Shown piece after piece: positions 1-7,030 of a stretch of DNA of 12,027 nucleotides. How positions within the stretch are numbered: the first letter of the stretch is position 1; each line of letters begins with the position of its first letter. A program made the position numbers and the translations under genes. The notes beneath the pieces are model-generated. The model was not told where the DNA came from and searched no databases. It saw only the letters and a list, made by a program, of their open reading frames with translations. The stretch is from an uncultured Pseudomonadota bacterium (GTDB taxonomy: Bacteria; Myxococcota_A; UBA796; GCA-2862545): assembly GCA_937891875.1 (NCBI GenBank), contig CALATR010000240.1:1-12027 (forward strand), given 5' to 3'.

Positions 1-1634
1 CCCTGCACGTAGGGGTCGAAGAGGCGGGCCTGCAGGACGGCGGGGATCCCCACGCCGTCGTCGGTCACCTCGAAGCGCAGCACGTCGTCGCGGTCGGCGA
101 GACCCACGCGGACGGTCACCTCGCCGGCGGCGAACTTGAGCGCGTTGCCGACCAGGTTGTAGAGCACCTGGGAGAGCCGCCGGCCGTCGCCGTTGACGAC
201 GTCGGGCACGAACTCGTCGATGTCGAAGCCCAGGCGCTTGTCGACGGCTCTGCCCCGCAGGTTGCGCACCACGTCCGACACCATGCGTCGGGGCGAGAAG
301 GGCGCCTTGTCCATCTGGACCTGCCCGACCTCGAGCTTGCCGAGATCGAGGATGTCGTCGACGATCGACAGGGTGAGCCCCGCCGATCGGGTGATGACGT
401 CGACCAGCTCGATGTTGTCGGGCACCGTCAGCTGGCCGCGGAGCAGCTCCGCGGAGCCGAGCACGCCCTGCAGCGGGGTGCGGAGCTCGTGGCTCATCTG
501 GGCGAGGAAGATCTGGCGGCCGTCCGCCTGGGCGACCGCGTCGTCGCGGGCGGCGGCGAGGGCGTCGACCGTCTGGCGCAGGGCGGCATTGACCGCGGAC
601 AGCTCGCCACTGTTGGCCAGCTCGCGGGACACCCCGGCGCGCATCACCCCGAGCACGGCCTGGGCCTCGCGGCGACTGGTGCGCTCGGGATCGGTCAGCC
701 GGCGCACCATGCGCGCCAGCTCGGCCACGTCCCCGTGCTGTTCAGCGATCTCGGCCCGCAGGCGCAGGATCCGCCGCAGCACCGCGTCACCGGCAGCCAT
801 GTCGGCGAGCGCCTCCGCGAGCTCGAGCCGGGTCAGAGCGGCCTCGAGGTCGCCGAGCTCGCGCAGGGCCCGGACCTCCACCTCGACGCAGGAGGCGAGC
901 TCCTCCGAGTCCTCGAACGGAGAGAGCGCCTCGAATGCCGACCTTGCTTCATCACGAGCCGCCTCGAACGCCCCCTCACGCCACAGCGCCCAGGCCCTCG
1001 CCCGCCGCACCATCGCGCAGAGTCGCTGCCGGGGTCGGCCCTCCAGGCGATCGAGCTGCGCCTCGGCGATGCGCAGGAACTCCAGGCCCGCATCGGAGCT
1101 GCCCTGCTCCAGGTGCACCACCGCGGCGAGCGCCGCGACCTGTCCCAGCGGACCCCGGGGTGCGATCTCGCTGGCGTCGGCGACGGCCTGCTCGATGAGG
1201 TCGATCGCCGCGGCCGGATCCCCCAGCAGGTACAGCGTCGCGCCCAGGTTGGCGCGGGCCTGAGCGCGGTGGCCGGCCTCGACATCGCCTTCCAGGGCAC
1301 GATCGACCACCGCCAGCAGGGGTCCCAGGGCCTGGAGCGGCCGCCCGGCGGCGAGCTGGCGCTGGGCGCGGAAGTTCAGCAGGGCGGCCCAGCGCTTGGG
1401 GTCCGCGTCGACGGAGGAGGACACCAGACCGCGGTCGATCCAGGCGTCGCAGCCGGGGCCGTCGTCCTCGCGCAGGCACAGCATGGCCAGCCCCAGGCAC
1501 GAGGCCATGGCCACCCGCGCATCGCCTGCCCGCTCGGCGCGGACCGCCTGCTCTTCGAGGGCCTCGCGCACCGAGCTGTCTCCGCGCCAGGCGCGGTCAG
1601 CGAGCGTGATGGGGTCGGCGGGAGCGGGAGACAC
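1..1634 (-). CDS. TPR-linked sensor histidine kinase, C-terminus cut by window edge
   Basis: Reads leftwards for 544 full codons and continues past base 1. Residues about 70-300 are Ala/Leu/Glu-rich paired helices resembling tetratricopeptide repeats; the clearest unit is near residues 125-158 (ARANLGATLYLLGDPAAAID). A probable coiled coil lies at about 345-375. The dimerisation/phosphoacceptor H-box is FLAQMSHELRTP, with the phospho-His at residue 382. The HATPase domain shows the N-box NLVGNALKF (Asn 497) and the first glycine box DDGVGIP (Asp 526). The ATP lid and anything after it, such as a receiver domain, lie outside the window. There is no signal peptide or membrane segment, so it should be a cytoplasmic kinase sensing through its helical repeats. 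The GTG start at 1634 is a choice, not a certainty: no strong ribosome site precedes it, and the frame stays open upstream with another GTG at 1697. It is divergent from the AAA+ gene. Kinase identity is secure; the signal sensed is unknown. Confidence 0.9.
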   Translation of the reverse strand, partial: MSPAPADPITLADRAWRGDSSVREALEEQAVRAERAGDARVAMASCLGLAMLCLREDDGPGCDAWIDRGLVSSSVDADPKRWAALLNFRAQRQLAAGRPLQALGPLLAVVDRALEGDVEAGHRAQARANLGATLYLLGDPAAAIDLIEQAVADASEIAPRGPLGQVAALAAVVHLEQGSSDAGLEFLRIAEAQLDRLEGRPRQRLCAMVRRARAWALWREGAFEAARDEARSAFEALSPFEDSEELASCVEVEVRALRELGDLEAALTRLELAEALADMAAGDAVLRRILRLRAEIAEQHGDVAELARMVRRLTDPERTSRREAQAVLGVMRAGVSRELANSGELSAVNAALRQTVDALAAARDDAVAQADGRQIFLAQMSHELRTPLQGVLGSAELLRGQLTVPDNIELVDVITRSAGLTLSIVDDILDLGKLEVGQVQMDKAPFSPRRMVSDVVRNLRGRAVDKRLGFDIDEFVPDVVNGDGRRLSQVLYNLVGNALKFAAGEVTVRVGLADRDDVLRFEVTDDGVGIPAVLQARLFDPYVQ

Positions 1635-1667
1635 GGTTGGGAATCGGCCATCGCGTCCCGGTACTGG

Positions 1668-1684
1668 AGGGGATTCGAGCCCCT
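1668..1684. repeat. Inverted repeat, 5-bp stem with 7-nt loop
   Basis: The arms are AGGGG (1668-1672) and CCCCT (1680-1684) around a loop with TTCGA. It resembles a tRNA T-arm in isolation, but no acceptor stem or CCA follows on either strand. It may be a regulator site or chance in GC-rich DNA. Confidence 0.35.
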
Positions 1685-1704
1685 TGCGCCGCCGCACGGC
1701 GAGA

Positions 1705-1723
1705 GCGGACGGGGTAGGTCCGC
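1705..1723. repeat. Inverted repeat, 6-bp stem with 7-nt loop, upstream of the AAA+ gene
   Basis: The arms are GCGGAC (1705-1710) and GTCCGC (1718-1723) around the 7-nt loop GGGGTAG. It ends 20 nt before the GTG start and 11 nt before the GGAG ribosome site, so it could act as an operator or influence translation. No protein partner can be named. Confidence 0.35.
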
Positions 1724-1734
1724 CCTTCGAGAAC

Positions 1735-1738
1735 GGAG
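1735..1738 (+). promoter_or_regulatory. Ribosome binding site fixing the GTG start of the AAA+ gene
   Basis: GGAG lies five bases before the GTG at 1744. It supports that start over the much longer open frame, which stays open far upstream through the antisense of the kinase gene. Confidence 0.6.
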
Positions 1739-1743
1739 CACCT

Positions 1744-4446
1744 GTGAGCGAGACGCCCACCGACCCCGTGGCCATCCTCGAGTCCTGGACCGAGAAGGAC
1801 CTGTCCAAGGCCGCGCTCGACCCGCTGTACGAGCGCGATGACGTCGTGCTGCGCGCGCTCGGGATCATGGCGTCGGGGCGCAGCCTCATGGTGATCGGGC
1901 CGCCGGGCACCGGCAAGACCGCGCTGGTGCACGAGCTGGTGCGCCGGGCCGCCGAGGTCGACGCCGTGCCCGCCCTGCGCGGTCGCCGGGTGGTGCAGAT
2001 CTCCCTGCGCGCCATCCTCACGACGCTCAAGAAGCCCGCCGAGGACTTCGGACCGGCCTTCAGCCAGCTGCTGCAGGCGATGTTCTCGATGCGCGCCGAG
2101 ATCGTGCCGTTCATCCGCGACGCCGCCCTCGCCTACCGCCTCGACCTCGAGTCCCAGCTGCTCGCGCTCGCCGAGGGCATGGACGGACCGGTGATCCTGG
2201 AGGGCGAAGAGAACGCGATGAAGGCGCTGCTCGAGTACGAGCCCGCCATCGCCCAGGCCTACCTGCCGCTGGTGGTGGACGAGCCCTCTCTCGCCGTCGT
2301 GGAGCGGATCGTCGCCCGCTGGTCCGAGGATCAGGACACCCGCATCGAGCCCGAGGCCCAGCGCATGGCGGTCGAGCTGTGCCACCGCTTCCTGGCCCGC
2401 GACCGCTTCCCGCGAAAGGCGCTGCAGCTGCTCGACCAGGCCGCCCACACCCGCCCCGTCGATCACGTCGAGCAGGGCGAGGTCCTGGACCACTTCTGCC
2501 GGGTGCATCAGGTGCCGCGCCACCTGGTCGATCCCGACATGCCGCTCGACTTGTCGGCCACCGAGCGGCACTTCCGCGATCGCCTCCTCGGTCAGAACGA
2601 CGCGGTGGCCGCGGTCATCCAGATGATAGCACTCGTGAAGTCAGGGCTGTCGGACGTGCGCCGACCGTTCGGCGTCTTCCTCTTCGTCGGCCCCACCGGC
2701 GTCGGCAAGACCCACCTGGCACAGCTGCTGGCGGACTACCTCTTCGGCAGCCCCGATCGGCTGATCCGCCTGAACATGGCGGACTTCCAGTCGCCACAGG
2801 ACGCGCTGTCCCTGTTCGGCAACCCCGAGCACCACCGCCTGTCGGTCCGCCGCGGCATCATCACCGCTCGCCTGGCCGGCCACCCCTTCGCGGTCCTGCT
2901 CTTCGACGAGCTCGAGAAGGCCCACCAGAGCGTCATCGACCGCTTCCTCCAGCTCATGGACGAGGGCGCCTTCATCAATGGCGCCGGCGAGCTGGTGAGC
3001 TGCCGCTCGACCATCCTCATCGCGACGTCCAACGCCGGCGCCCAGGTCTACGGGGGCCGCATGGTCGGCTTCTCCGGCAAGGACGAGCCCGGCGAGATGG
3101 ACCGCCGGGTCGACCAGGCGCTGGAGAGCTCCTTCCGCCGCGAGTTCCTCAACCGCTTCGACCAGGTCGTGCACTTCCGGCCGCTCACGCGCACGCACAT
3201 CCGCGACATCGCCCGCCGCGAGCTTCGCCTGCTCCGCGAGCGCCCCGGGCTCGCCCGCCGCGACCTGCACCTCGAGGTCGACGAGCCCGTCCTGGACTGG
3301 CTCACCGCCCACGGCTACGACCCCCGCCACGGCGCGCGCTTCCTGCGCCGCGTGGTCGAGCGCCACGTCGCCACCGCGGTCGCCCGGGCGCTGGTCCGCG
3401 ACAACCCCTCCGCCGGCCAGACCGTGCGCCTCACCGTCCGCCACGGCGCCATCCAGGCCCTGCCGGTCGACCTGCCCCCGCCGAGCCTCTCCGACACCCG
3501 CCTCGACGACACAGTGGAGGCCGACGGCGACTGGCTCTCCCGCGCCCGGGCCGTGCTCTCCCAGGCCGAGCCGCTGCGCCAGGAGCTCGCCGAGGCCCGC
3601 GCCCAGCGCAGTGCCTTGCTGGAGCGGATCAACGACGAGAACTTCTGGAAGTCCAACGACCGGGTGGACGTGCTGGCCCGCTTCCGCGCCCTGGACGTGC
3701 AGGTCGAGGGCGACCAGCGCGACGCCGCCGCCATCGAGCGCCTGGAGGAGCGGGTCGAGGCGGGCACCCTGGTCTCCGGCTCGGTCCGCGCCGCCGAGTC
3801 CGCGCTGTTGACCTGGCAAGAGCGCCGCGCCCTGGACTCCGCCGATCGGGTCTGGCTCGTGCTCTCCCGCGGTGAAGCCCTCGACTCCGAGGCCGATCCC
3901 TTCCTGGCCGACCTGCTGCAGATCCTCGAGATGTGGTGCCGCCGCTGCGGACTCGACGCCGAGCGTGCCGCCGTGCACCGGGTCGGCGGCCAGCTCCAGC
4001 GCGTGGTGCTCGACGTGCACGGCCCCGCCGCCGAGGCCATGCTGGGCGCCGAGGTGGGACTGCACCGCCTGCACCGCACCGACGGGCCCGACCGCCGGGT
4101 CGCGGTCGCCGTGGTGCCGGTCGGAGGCGCCGACACGGGCGAGGTCTTCGTCGAGCCATGCAAGCGCCGCCTCGGCCCGTTCGACATCCCCCTGCACGCC
4201 CGCGCCCAGGCCGAACAGCCCGGTCAGACGCTGACCCTGGAGGGCCCGGTCGCCGAGATCGTCGAGCAGGCCACCGCCGACCTCATCGACGCCTGGGACT
4301 CCCTGCACCCGACCGAGATCGTGAGGATCTACGCCGCCGATGGCGTAGGCGCCCGCGACCCGCGTACCGGGGCGAGCGTGAAGCGGTTCAAGGACCTGCG
4401 CCGCGGCCGCCTCGACGCGTTCCGCGACGCGTGGCAGGGGGCGTAG
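1744..4446 (+). CDS. Clp-type two-ring AAA+ ATPase fused to a release-factor-like module lacking GGQ
   Basis: A 900-residue protein. There is no Clp N-domain, since the first Walker A (GPPGTGKT) is already at residues 52-59. In this D1 ring the Walker B region reads VPFIRDAA (121-128) where ClpB has a DE pair; sensor 1 (LEGEEN, 152-157) and the Arg-finger area are also changed, and no M-domain coiled coil follows. D2 looks active: GPTGVGKT (316-323), LLFDELEKAH (385-394), ATSN (427-430), FRREFLNRFD (464-473) and sensor-2 GARFLRR (530-536). The usual GYVG pore loop of D2 is absent. From about residue 598 the protein resembles release factor 2: an ENFW helix region (632-635), DSADRVWL, FLADLLQILEMWCRRCG (720-736), EVGLHRLHR (770-778) and a C-terminal RIYAADGVGARDPRTG (861-876) followed by LRRGRLDAF. 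No GGQ and no SPF motif is present. The stop is 1 bp from the convergent lipoprotein stop. AAA+ identity is secure; release-factor homology is my alignment by eye; function is unknown, perhaps ATP-driven remodelling at ribosomes. Confidence 0.9.
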   Translation: MSETPTDPVAILESWTEKDLSKAALDPLYERDDVVLRALGIMASGRSLMVIGPPGTGKTALVHELVRRAAEVDAVPALRGRRVVQISLRAILTTLKKPAEDFGPAFSQLLQAMFSMRAEIVPFIRDAALAYRLDLESQLLALAEGMDGPVILEGEENAMKALLEYEPAIAQAYLPLVVDEPSLAVVERIVARWSEDQDTRIEPEAQRMAVELCHRFLARDRFPRKALQLLDQAAHTRPVDHVEQGEVLDHFCRVHQVPRHLVDPDMPLDLSATERHFRDRLLGQNDAVAAVIQMIALVKSGLSDVRRPFGVFLFVGPTGVGKTHLAQLLADYLFGSPDRLIRLNMADFQSPQDALSLFGNPEHHRLSVRRGIITARLAGHPFAVLLFDELEKAHQSVIDRFLQLMDEGAFINGAGELVSCRSTILIATSNAGAQVYGGRMVGFSGKDEPGEMDRRVDQALESSFRREFLNRFDQVVHFRPLTRTHIRDIARRELRLLRERPGLARRDLHLEVDEPVLDWLTAHGYDPRHGARFLRRVVERHVATAVARALVRDNPSAGQTVRLTVRHGAIQALPVDLPPPSLSDTRLDDTVEADGDWLSRARAVLSQAEPLRQELAEARAQRSALLERINDENFWKSNDRVDVLARFRALDVQVEGDQRDAAAIERLEERVEAGTLVSGSVRAAESALLTWQERRALDSADRVWLVLSRGEALDSEADPFLADLLQILEMWCRRCGLDAERAAVHRVGGQLQRVVLDVHGPAAEAMLGAEVGLHRLHRTDGPDRRVAVAVVPVGGADTGEVFVEPCKRRLGPFDIPLHARAQAEQPGQTLTLEGPVAEIVEQATADLIDAWDSLHPTEIVRIYAADGVGARDPRTGASVKRFKDLRRGRLDAFRDAWQGA

Positions 4447-4447
4447 C

Positions 4448-4795
4448 TCAGCCGTCCTCGTCGACGAGGCAGGCTGCGGCGAAGATCGCGGCGCACTCGC
4501 CGGGGATGCCCTCGCTGCACAGGGCGTCGTCGCTGGCGGCGGCGACGGCGTCCATGCAGAAGCGGTAGTCGCCGACGGTGGCGGTGCACTCGGCAGTGAC
4601 GTCGCCGACCATGGCGGCACAGTCGTCGTTGAAGTCGAGCGTCAGCGTCACGTCCCCCTCGCCGCAGGTGACCGAGCGGACGTCGTACTCGGCGCACATC
4701 TCGTCGGCCTGGGACTCGGAGAGCTCGGCGACGGGCTTCTTGTCGGACAGGCCGCACGCGGCGAGGAGCAGGGGCAGCAGGACCAGGGCGCGCAT
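4448..4795 (-). CDS. Small Cys-rich lipoprotein, function unknown
   Basis: A 115-residue protein. I chose the ATG at 4795 because GGAGG lies just before it and because the protein then begins directly with a type II signal peptide: a hydrophobic run after Met-Arg and the lipobox LAAC, with the lipidated Cys at residue 14. The mature chain is acidic and holds eight further cysteines (motifs MC, TC, DC, EC, FC, LC, EC, AC), consistent with up to four disulfides in the periplasm. Residue +2 after the Cys is Gly, so no inner-membrane Asp retention signal is present and an outer-membrane location is plausible. It lies 42 bp downstream of the methyltransferase on the same strand, so the two may share a transcript. 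I recognise no family. Small Cys-rich lipoproteins of this kind occur in myxobacteria. Confidence 0.8.
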   Translation of the reverse strand: MRALVLLPLLLAACGLSDKKPVAELSESQADEMCAEYDVRSVTCGEGDVTLTLDFNDDCAAMVGDVTAECTATVGDYRFCMDAVAAASDDALCSEGIPGECAAIFAAACLVDEDG

Positions 4796-4799
4796 CGAG

Positions 4800-4804
4800 C
4801 CTCC
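4800..4804 (-). promoter_or_regulatory. Ribosome binding site of the small lipoprotein
   Basis: GGAGG on the minus strand sits four bases before the ATG at 4795. It decides that start over the in-frame candidate at 4822, which would place nine unrelated residues before the signal peptide. Confidence 0.6.
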
Positions 4805-4837
4805 AGGTCCGCAGGGTGCCACAAGCGGGTCGGAGCG

Positions 4838-6355
4838 TCAGGGTGCGGGCACGTCGAGGGTGTCCAGGGCGGCAGCCTCGGCGGGGGTGACCCGGTACGC
4901 GGCGCGGACCAGGGCCTCGGCGCGGGCGTGCAGGTCGGGATCGTCGGGCGAGCGGGCCAGGGCATCGTGCAGGTCGCGGGCGCCCGCGGGAGGGTCCGGC
5001 AGCGGGAACGGGTGGAGGTAGCTGCCCAGGAAATGCAGGAAGCGACCCCCTTTTCGCGTGCCTCCGAAGAGCGCCTCGTAGATCACGTGGAACAGCGCGC
5101 TGTTCAGCACGAGGACCAGCCAGGGGAGCAGGTCGGGGTCGGCGTCCTCGCGGAGGCGGATCAGGGGGAAGGTGTCCTTGAGCACGAGCCCGGTGGTGTC
5201 GAGGGCGGCCCGGCAGCGGCGGGCGTTCTGGGCGAACACCACCTTGGGTGCGTCGAACAGCGCGCGGGGGGGCAGGCCGTTGCGGTCGGCGCGGGCGCGC
5301 TCCTCGTCGTGGTCGATCCAGGCGCCGGCCCAGGTGATCGCGTACGGCGCGAGCTCGCGGTTGCCGGAGAAGCGGCCTCCGCCCAGGAAGCGGCGGGCGT
5401 GGGGGGAGTCGGGGCGGTCGGCGGAGACGTACTGCTCGCGCAGGCCCGCGCGGTGGAAGGACACCGTCCAGCGCACCTCCAGGCGGGTCTGCAGCGCGGG
5501 CAACGACGCGTCGGTGAGCACACGGGAGACGAGTCCGTGCAGGACCGGATCGTGAGGCAGCACGGGCATCAGGTGACCGAGGCGGTCGGCGATGATCGCC
5601 GCGGGCAGCTCGGCGGGGGTGTCATCGTGCACGACCCGGTAGACGGGGGCCGCGCCACGCTCGAGGCCGAGCACGACGGGGTACACCGCAGCCTCGCGAC
5701 CAAACACGTCCTGGTCGGACAGATCGCAAACGGTGACCCGACCCAGGGAGAGCAGCAGCCGGCGCAGGGGCGCGTTCGAGCGGGTGACGAGCACCCGGTT
5801 GGGCACGACCAGGGCCAGCTCGCCGCCCTCGGTCAGCCAGCGTGCGCCCAGCTCGACGAAGGCGCTGTAGAGGTCGAACCCGCCGTGTGCCGCCACGGGG
5901 CAGCGGTCCCGCACCCGGGCCTTCAAGGCGGTCGGCATACGCTTCGCTTCCAGGTAGGGCGGGTTGCCCACCACCACCGAGACCGGGCGTTCAGGCCCCA
6001 TTTCCAGCGCATCCCCCACCCGCAGCCGCGGTCCGTCCGGCTGATCGGGACCAGCCACACCCAGCGCGTCGCACACCCCCTGCAGCCGCGTCCGCGCCGC
6101 AGAGACCGCGTCCGGATCCAGATCCCACCCGGCGATGTCCCCGACCGAGCGGCCCTCTCGCACGGCCCGCCGGACCGCCGCCTCCAGGAACACCCCATCG
6201 CCGCACGCGGGGTCGAGCAGCCCGCCGTCCGACCAGGTCAGTCCTGCGACGATCGCGTCGGCGAGCGAGAGCGGGGTGTAGACCTGCCCGTTCAGTCTCG
6301 CGACGTCGAGCCCGGCGCTGGCGAGGTTGTCGCGGCCTTGGGTGAGGAGCGGCAT
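4838..6355 (-). CDS. N6-adenine DNA methyltransferase, Eco57I/TaqI-like
   Basis: A 505-residue protein that should transfer a methyl group from S-adenosylmethionine to adenine N6 in DNA. Motif X-like GQVYTP is at residues 23-28, the SAM-binding motif I LDPACGDGVFL at 47-57, and the catalytic motif IV NPPY at 131-134 after a hydrophobic VSVVV strand. The order X-I-IV is that of gamma-class amino methyltransferases. The C-terminal half (VVFAQNARRC, LKDTFPLIRL, LLPWLVLVLNSALFH, then HFLGSYLHPFPLP) resembles the TaqI-like target-recognition domain that ends in a Pro-rich tail. No endonuclease PD-(D/E)xK segment is visible and no restriction gene lies beside it, so it looks solitary. I start it at the ATG at 6355; a GTG at 6382 is in frame but lacks a ribosome site. 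The target sequence cannot be read from the gene. Confidence 0.9.
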   Translation of the reverse strand: MPLLTQGRDNLASAGLDVARLNGQVYTPLSLADAIVAGLTWSDGGLLDPACGDGVFLEAAVRRAVREGRSVGDIAGWDLDPDAVSAARTRLQGVCDALGVAGPDQPDGPRLRVGDALEMGPERPVSVVVGNPPYLEAKRMPTALKARVRDRCPVAAHGGFDLYSAFVELGARWLTEGGELALVVPNRVLVTRSNAPLRRLLLSLGRVTVCDLSDQDVFGREAAVYPVVLGLERGAAPVYRVVHDDTPAELPAAIIADRLGHLMPVLPHDPVLHGLVSRVLTDASLPALQTRLEVRWTVSFHRAGLREQYVSADRPDSPHARRFLGGGRFSGNRELAPYAITWAGAWIDHDEERARADRNGLPPRALFDAPKVVFAQNARRCRAALDTTGLVLKDTFPLIRLREDADPDLLPWLVLVLNSALFHVIYEALFGGTRKGGRFLHFLGSYLHPFPLPDPPAGARDLHDALARSPDDPDLHARAEALVRAAYRVTPAEAAALDTLDVPAP

Positions 6356-6448
6356 GCGGCCCTGTACCACCCTCGCGCACACCGTCTGCAGATGATTTCT
6401 TGACGGTCACGGTGATCGAGGCTTGGATGCCCACATACGGGAGGTCCC
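6356..6448. promoter_or_regulatory. Divergent promoter region between methyltransferase and envelope operon
   Basis: A 93-bp gap between divergent starts. It contains the only AT-richer patch nearby. On the plus strand TTGACG at 6400-6405 matches a sigma-70 -35 box, and 17 bp later TTGGAT (6423-6428) is a poor -10. A clear promoter for the leftward gene is not visible. The promoter call is tentative. Confidence 0.35.
6439..6444 (+). promoter_or_regulatory. Strong ribosome binding site of the envelope operon
   Basis: GGGAGG lies four bases before the ATG at 6449. It supports this as the first gene of the three-gene operon. Confidence 0.6.
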
Positions 6449-7030
6449 ATGAACCGTGCGCTCTTGGTGGCGTGCCTGTCCCTCTTCGCCGCCCCAGCGC
6501 TAGCCGGACCGGTGGACACCGACGGGGACGGAATTCCAGACATCATGGACTGCGGTCCGGAAGACGCGTCCATCTACCCGCTGGCCATCGAGATCCCGTA
6601 CGACGGCATCGATCAGGACTGCAACGGGTTCGACCTGTGCGATGTCGACAAGGACAGCTTCGAGGCCCCCGAGTGCGGCGGCACCGACTGCGACGACAAC
6701 GACGACGACGTCCGCCCCAACGCGGTCGACATCCCCGAAGACGGGATCGACCAGGACTGCGACGGCGCGGACGCCGAGATCGCCTGCGACCTCGACGCGG
6801 ACGGCATCTTCGCCGCCCACTGCGGCGGCGACGACTGCAACGACCTCGACGCGACGGTGCACCCGGGCGCGGTCGAGATCGACGCGGACGGCATCGACCA
6901 GGACTGCGACGGCGTCGACGACTGCGTGCCGGTCCAGTGGGCCCAGGGCGGCTGGTGCAGCTCGGGCCCGGTGGCGCCCTTCTGGCTGGCTCTCGGCGCC
7001 CTCGCGCTGATCCGCCGCCGGAGGCGCTGA
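6449..7030 (+). CDS. MopE-repeat surface protein with MYXO-CTERM-like tail
   Basis: A 193-residue exported protein. The N-terminus is a Sec signal peptide ending in ALA, with likely cleavage near residue 19. The mature part is three imperfect units of about 45 residues, each with an Asp-rich DxDxDG or related stretch, a C...DC pair, a V/IxP element and the motif DGIDQDC. This matches the MopE-type putative metal-binding repeat family; the DxDxDG loops suggest Ca2+, while the Cys residues may form disulfides or bind metal. The C-terminus has Cys170, a short hydrophobic segment (PFWLALGALAL) and five arginines, the layout of MYXO-CTERM sorting tails, so processing and surface anchoring are expected. 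Its stop overlaps the next start as TGATG, so it is translationally coupled to the OmpA-like gene. Role inferred only from family: a surface metal-binding protein. Confidence 0.88.
   Translation: MNRALLVACLSLFAAPALAGPVDTDGDGIPDIMDCGPEDASIYPLAIEIPYDGIDQDCNGFDLCDVDKDSFEAPECGGTDCDDNDDDVRPNAVDIPEDGIDQDCDGADAEIACDLDADGIFAAHCGGDDCNDLDATVHPGAVEIDADGIDQDCDGVDDCVPVQWAQGGWCSSGPVAPFWLALGALALIRRRRR
7020..7024 (+). promoter_or_regulatory. Ribosome binding site embedded in the MYXO-CTERM arginine codons
   Basis: The Arg191-Arg192 codons CGG AGG of the upstream gene create GGAGG five bases before the ATG at 7030. This fixes the start of the OmpA-like gene and couples the two genes. Confidence 0.6.

Larger units (their letters stand above)
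1635..1743. promoter_or_regulatory. Divergent intergenic region with two inverted repeats
   Basis: This 109-bp gap between the leftward kinase and the rightward AAA+ gene must hold the promoters of both if the chosen starts are right. I see no clear -35/-10 pair. It contains two short perfect hairpins: AGGGG-7nt-CCCCT at 1668-1684 and GCGGAC-7nt-GTCCGC at 1705-1723. Neither has a T-tract, so they are not obvious intrinsic terminators. They could be operators or 5'-UTR structure of the AAA+ mRNA. Confidence 0.4.

Noticed and set aside
1660..1740. Possible tRNA, from a T-arm-like hairpin and a second hairpin with a 7-nt loop
   Set aside because: No matching acceptor stem, D-arm or CCA end could be formed on either strand, and the supposed anticodon loop lacks a purine at position 37.
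193..1841. Two long plus-strand open frames
   Set aside because: They lie opposite the histidine kinase, whose H-box, N-box and glycine box read clearly on the minus strand. The plus products are Arg/Ser-rich or Gly/Gln-rich without motifs.
2641..4620. Open frame of 659 codons on the minus strand
   Set aside because: Antisense to the AAA+ fusion gene, with low-complexity composition and no domain.
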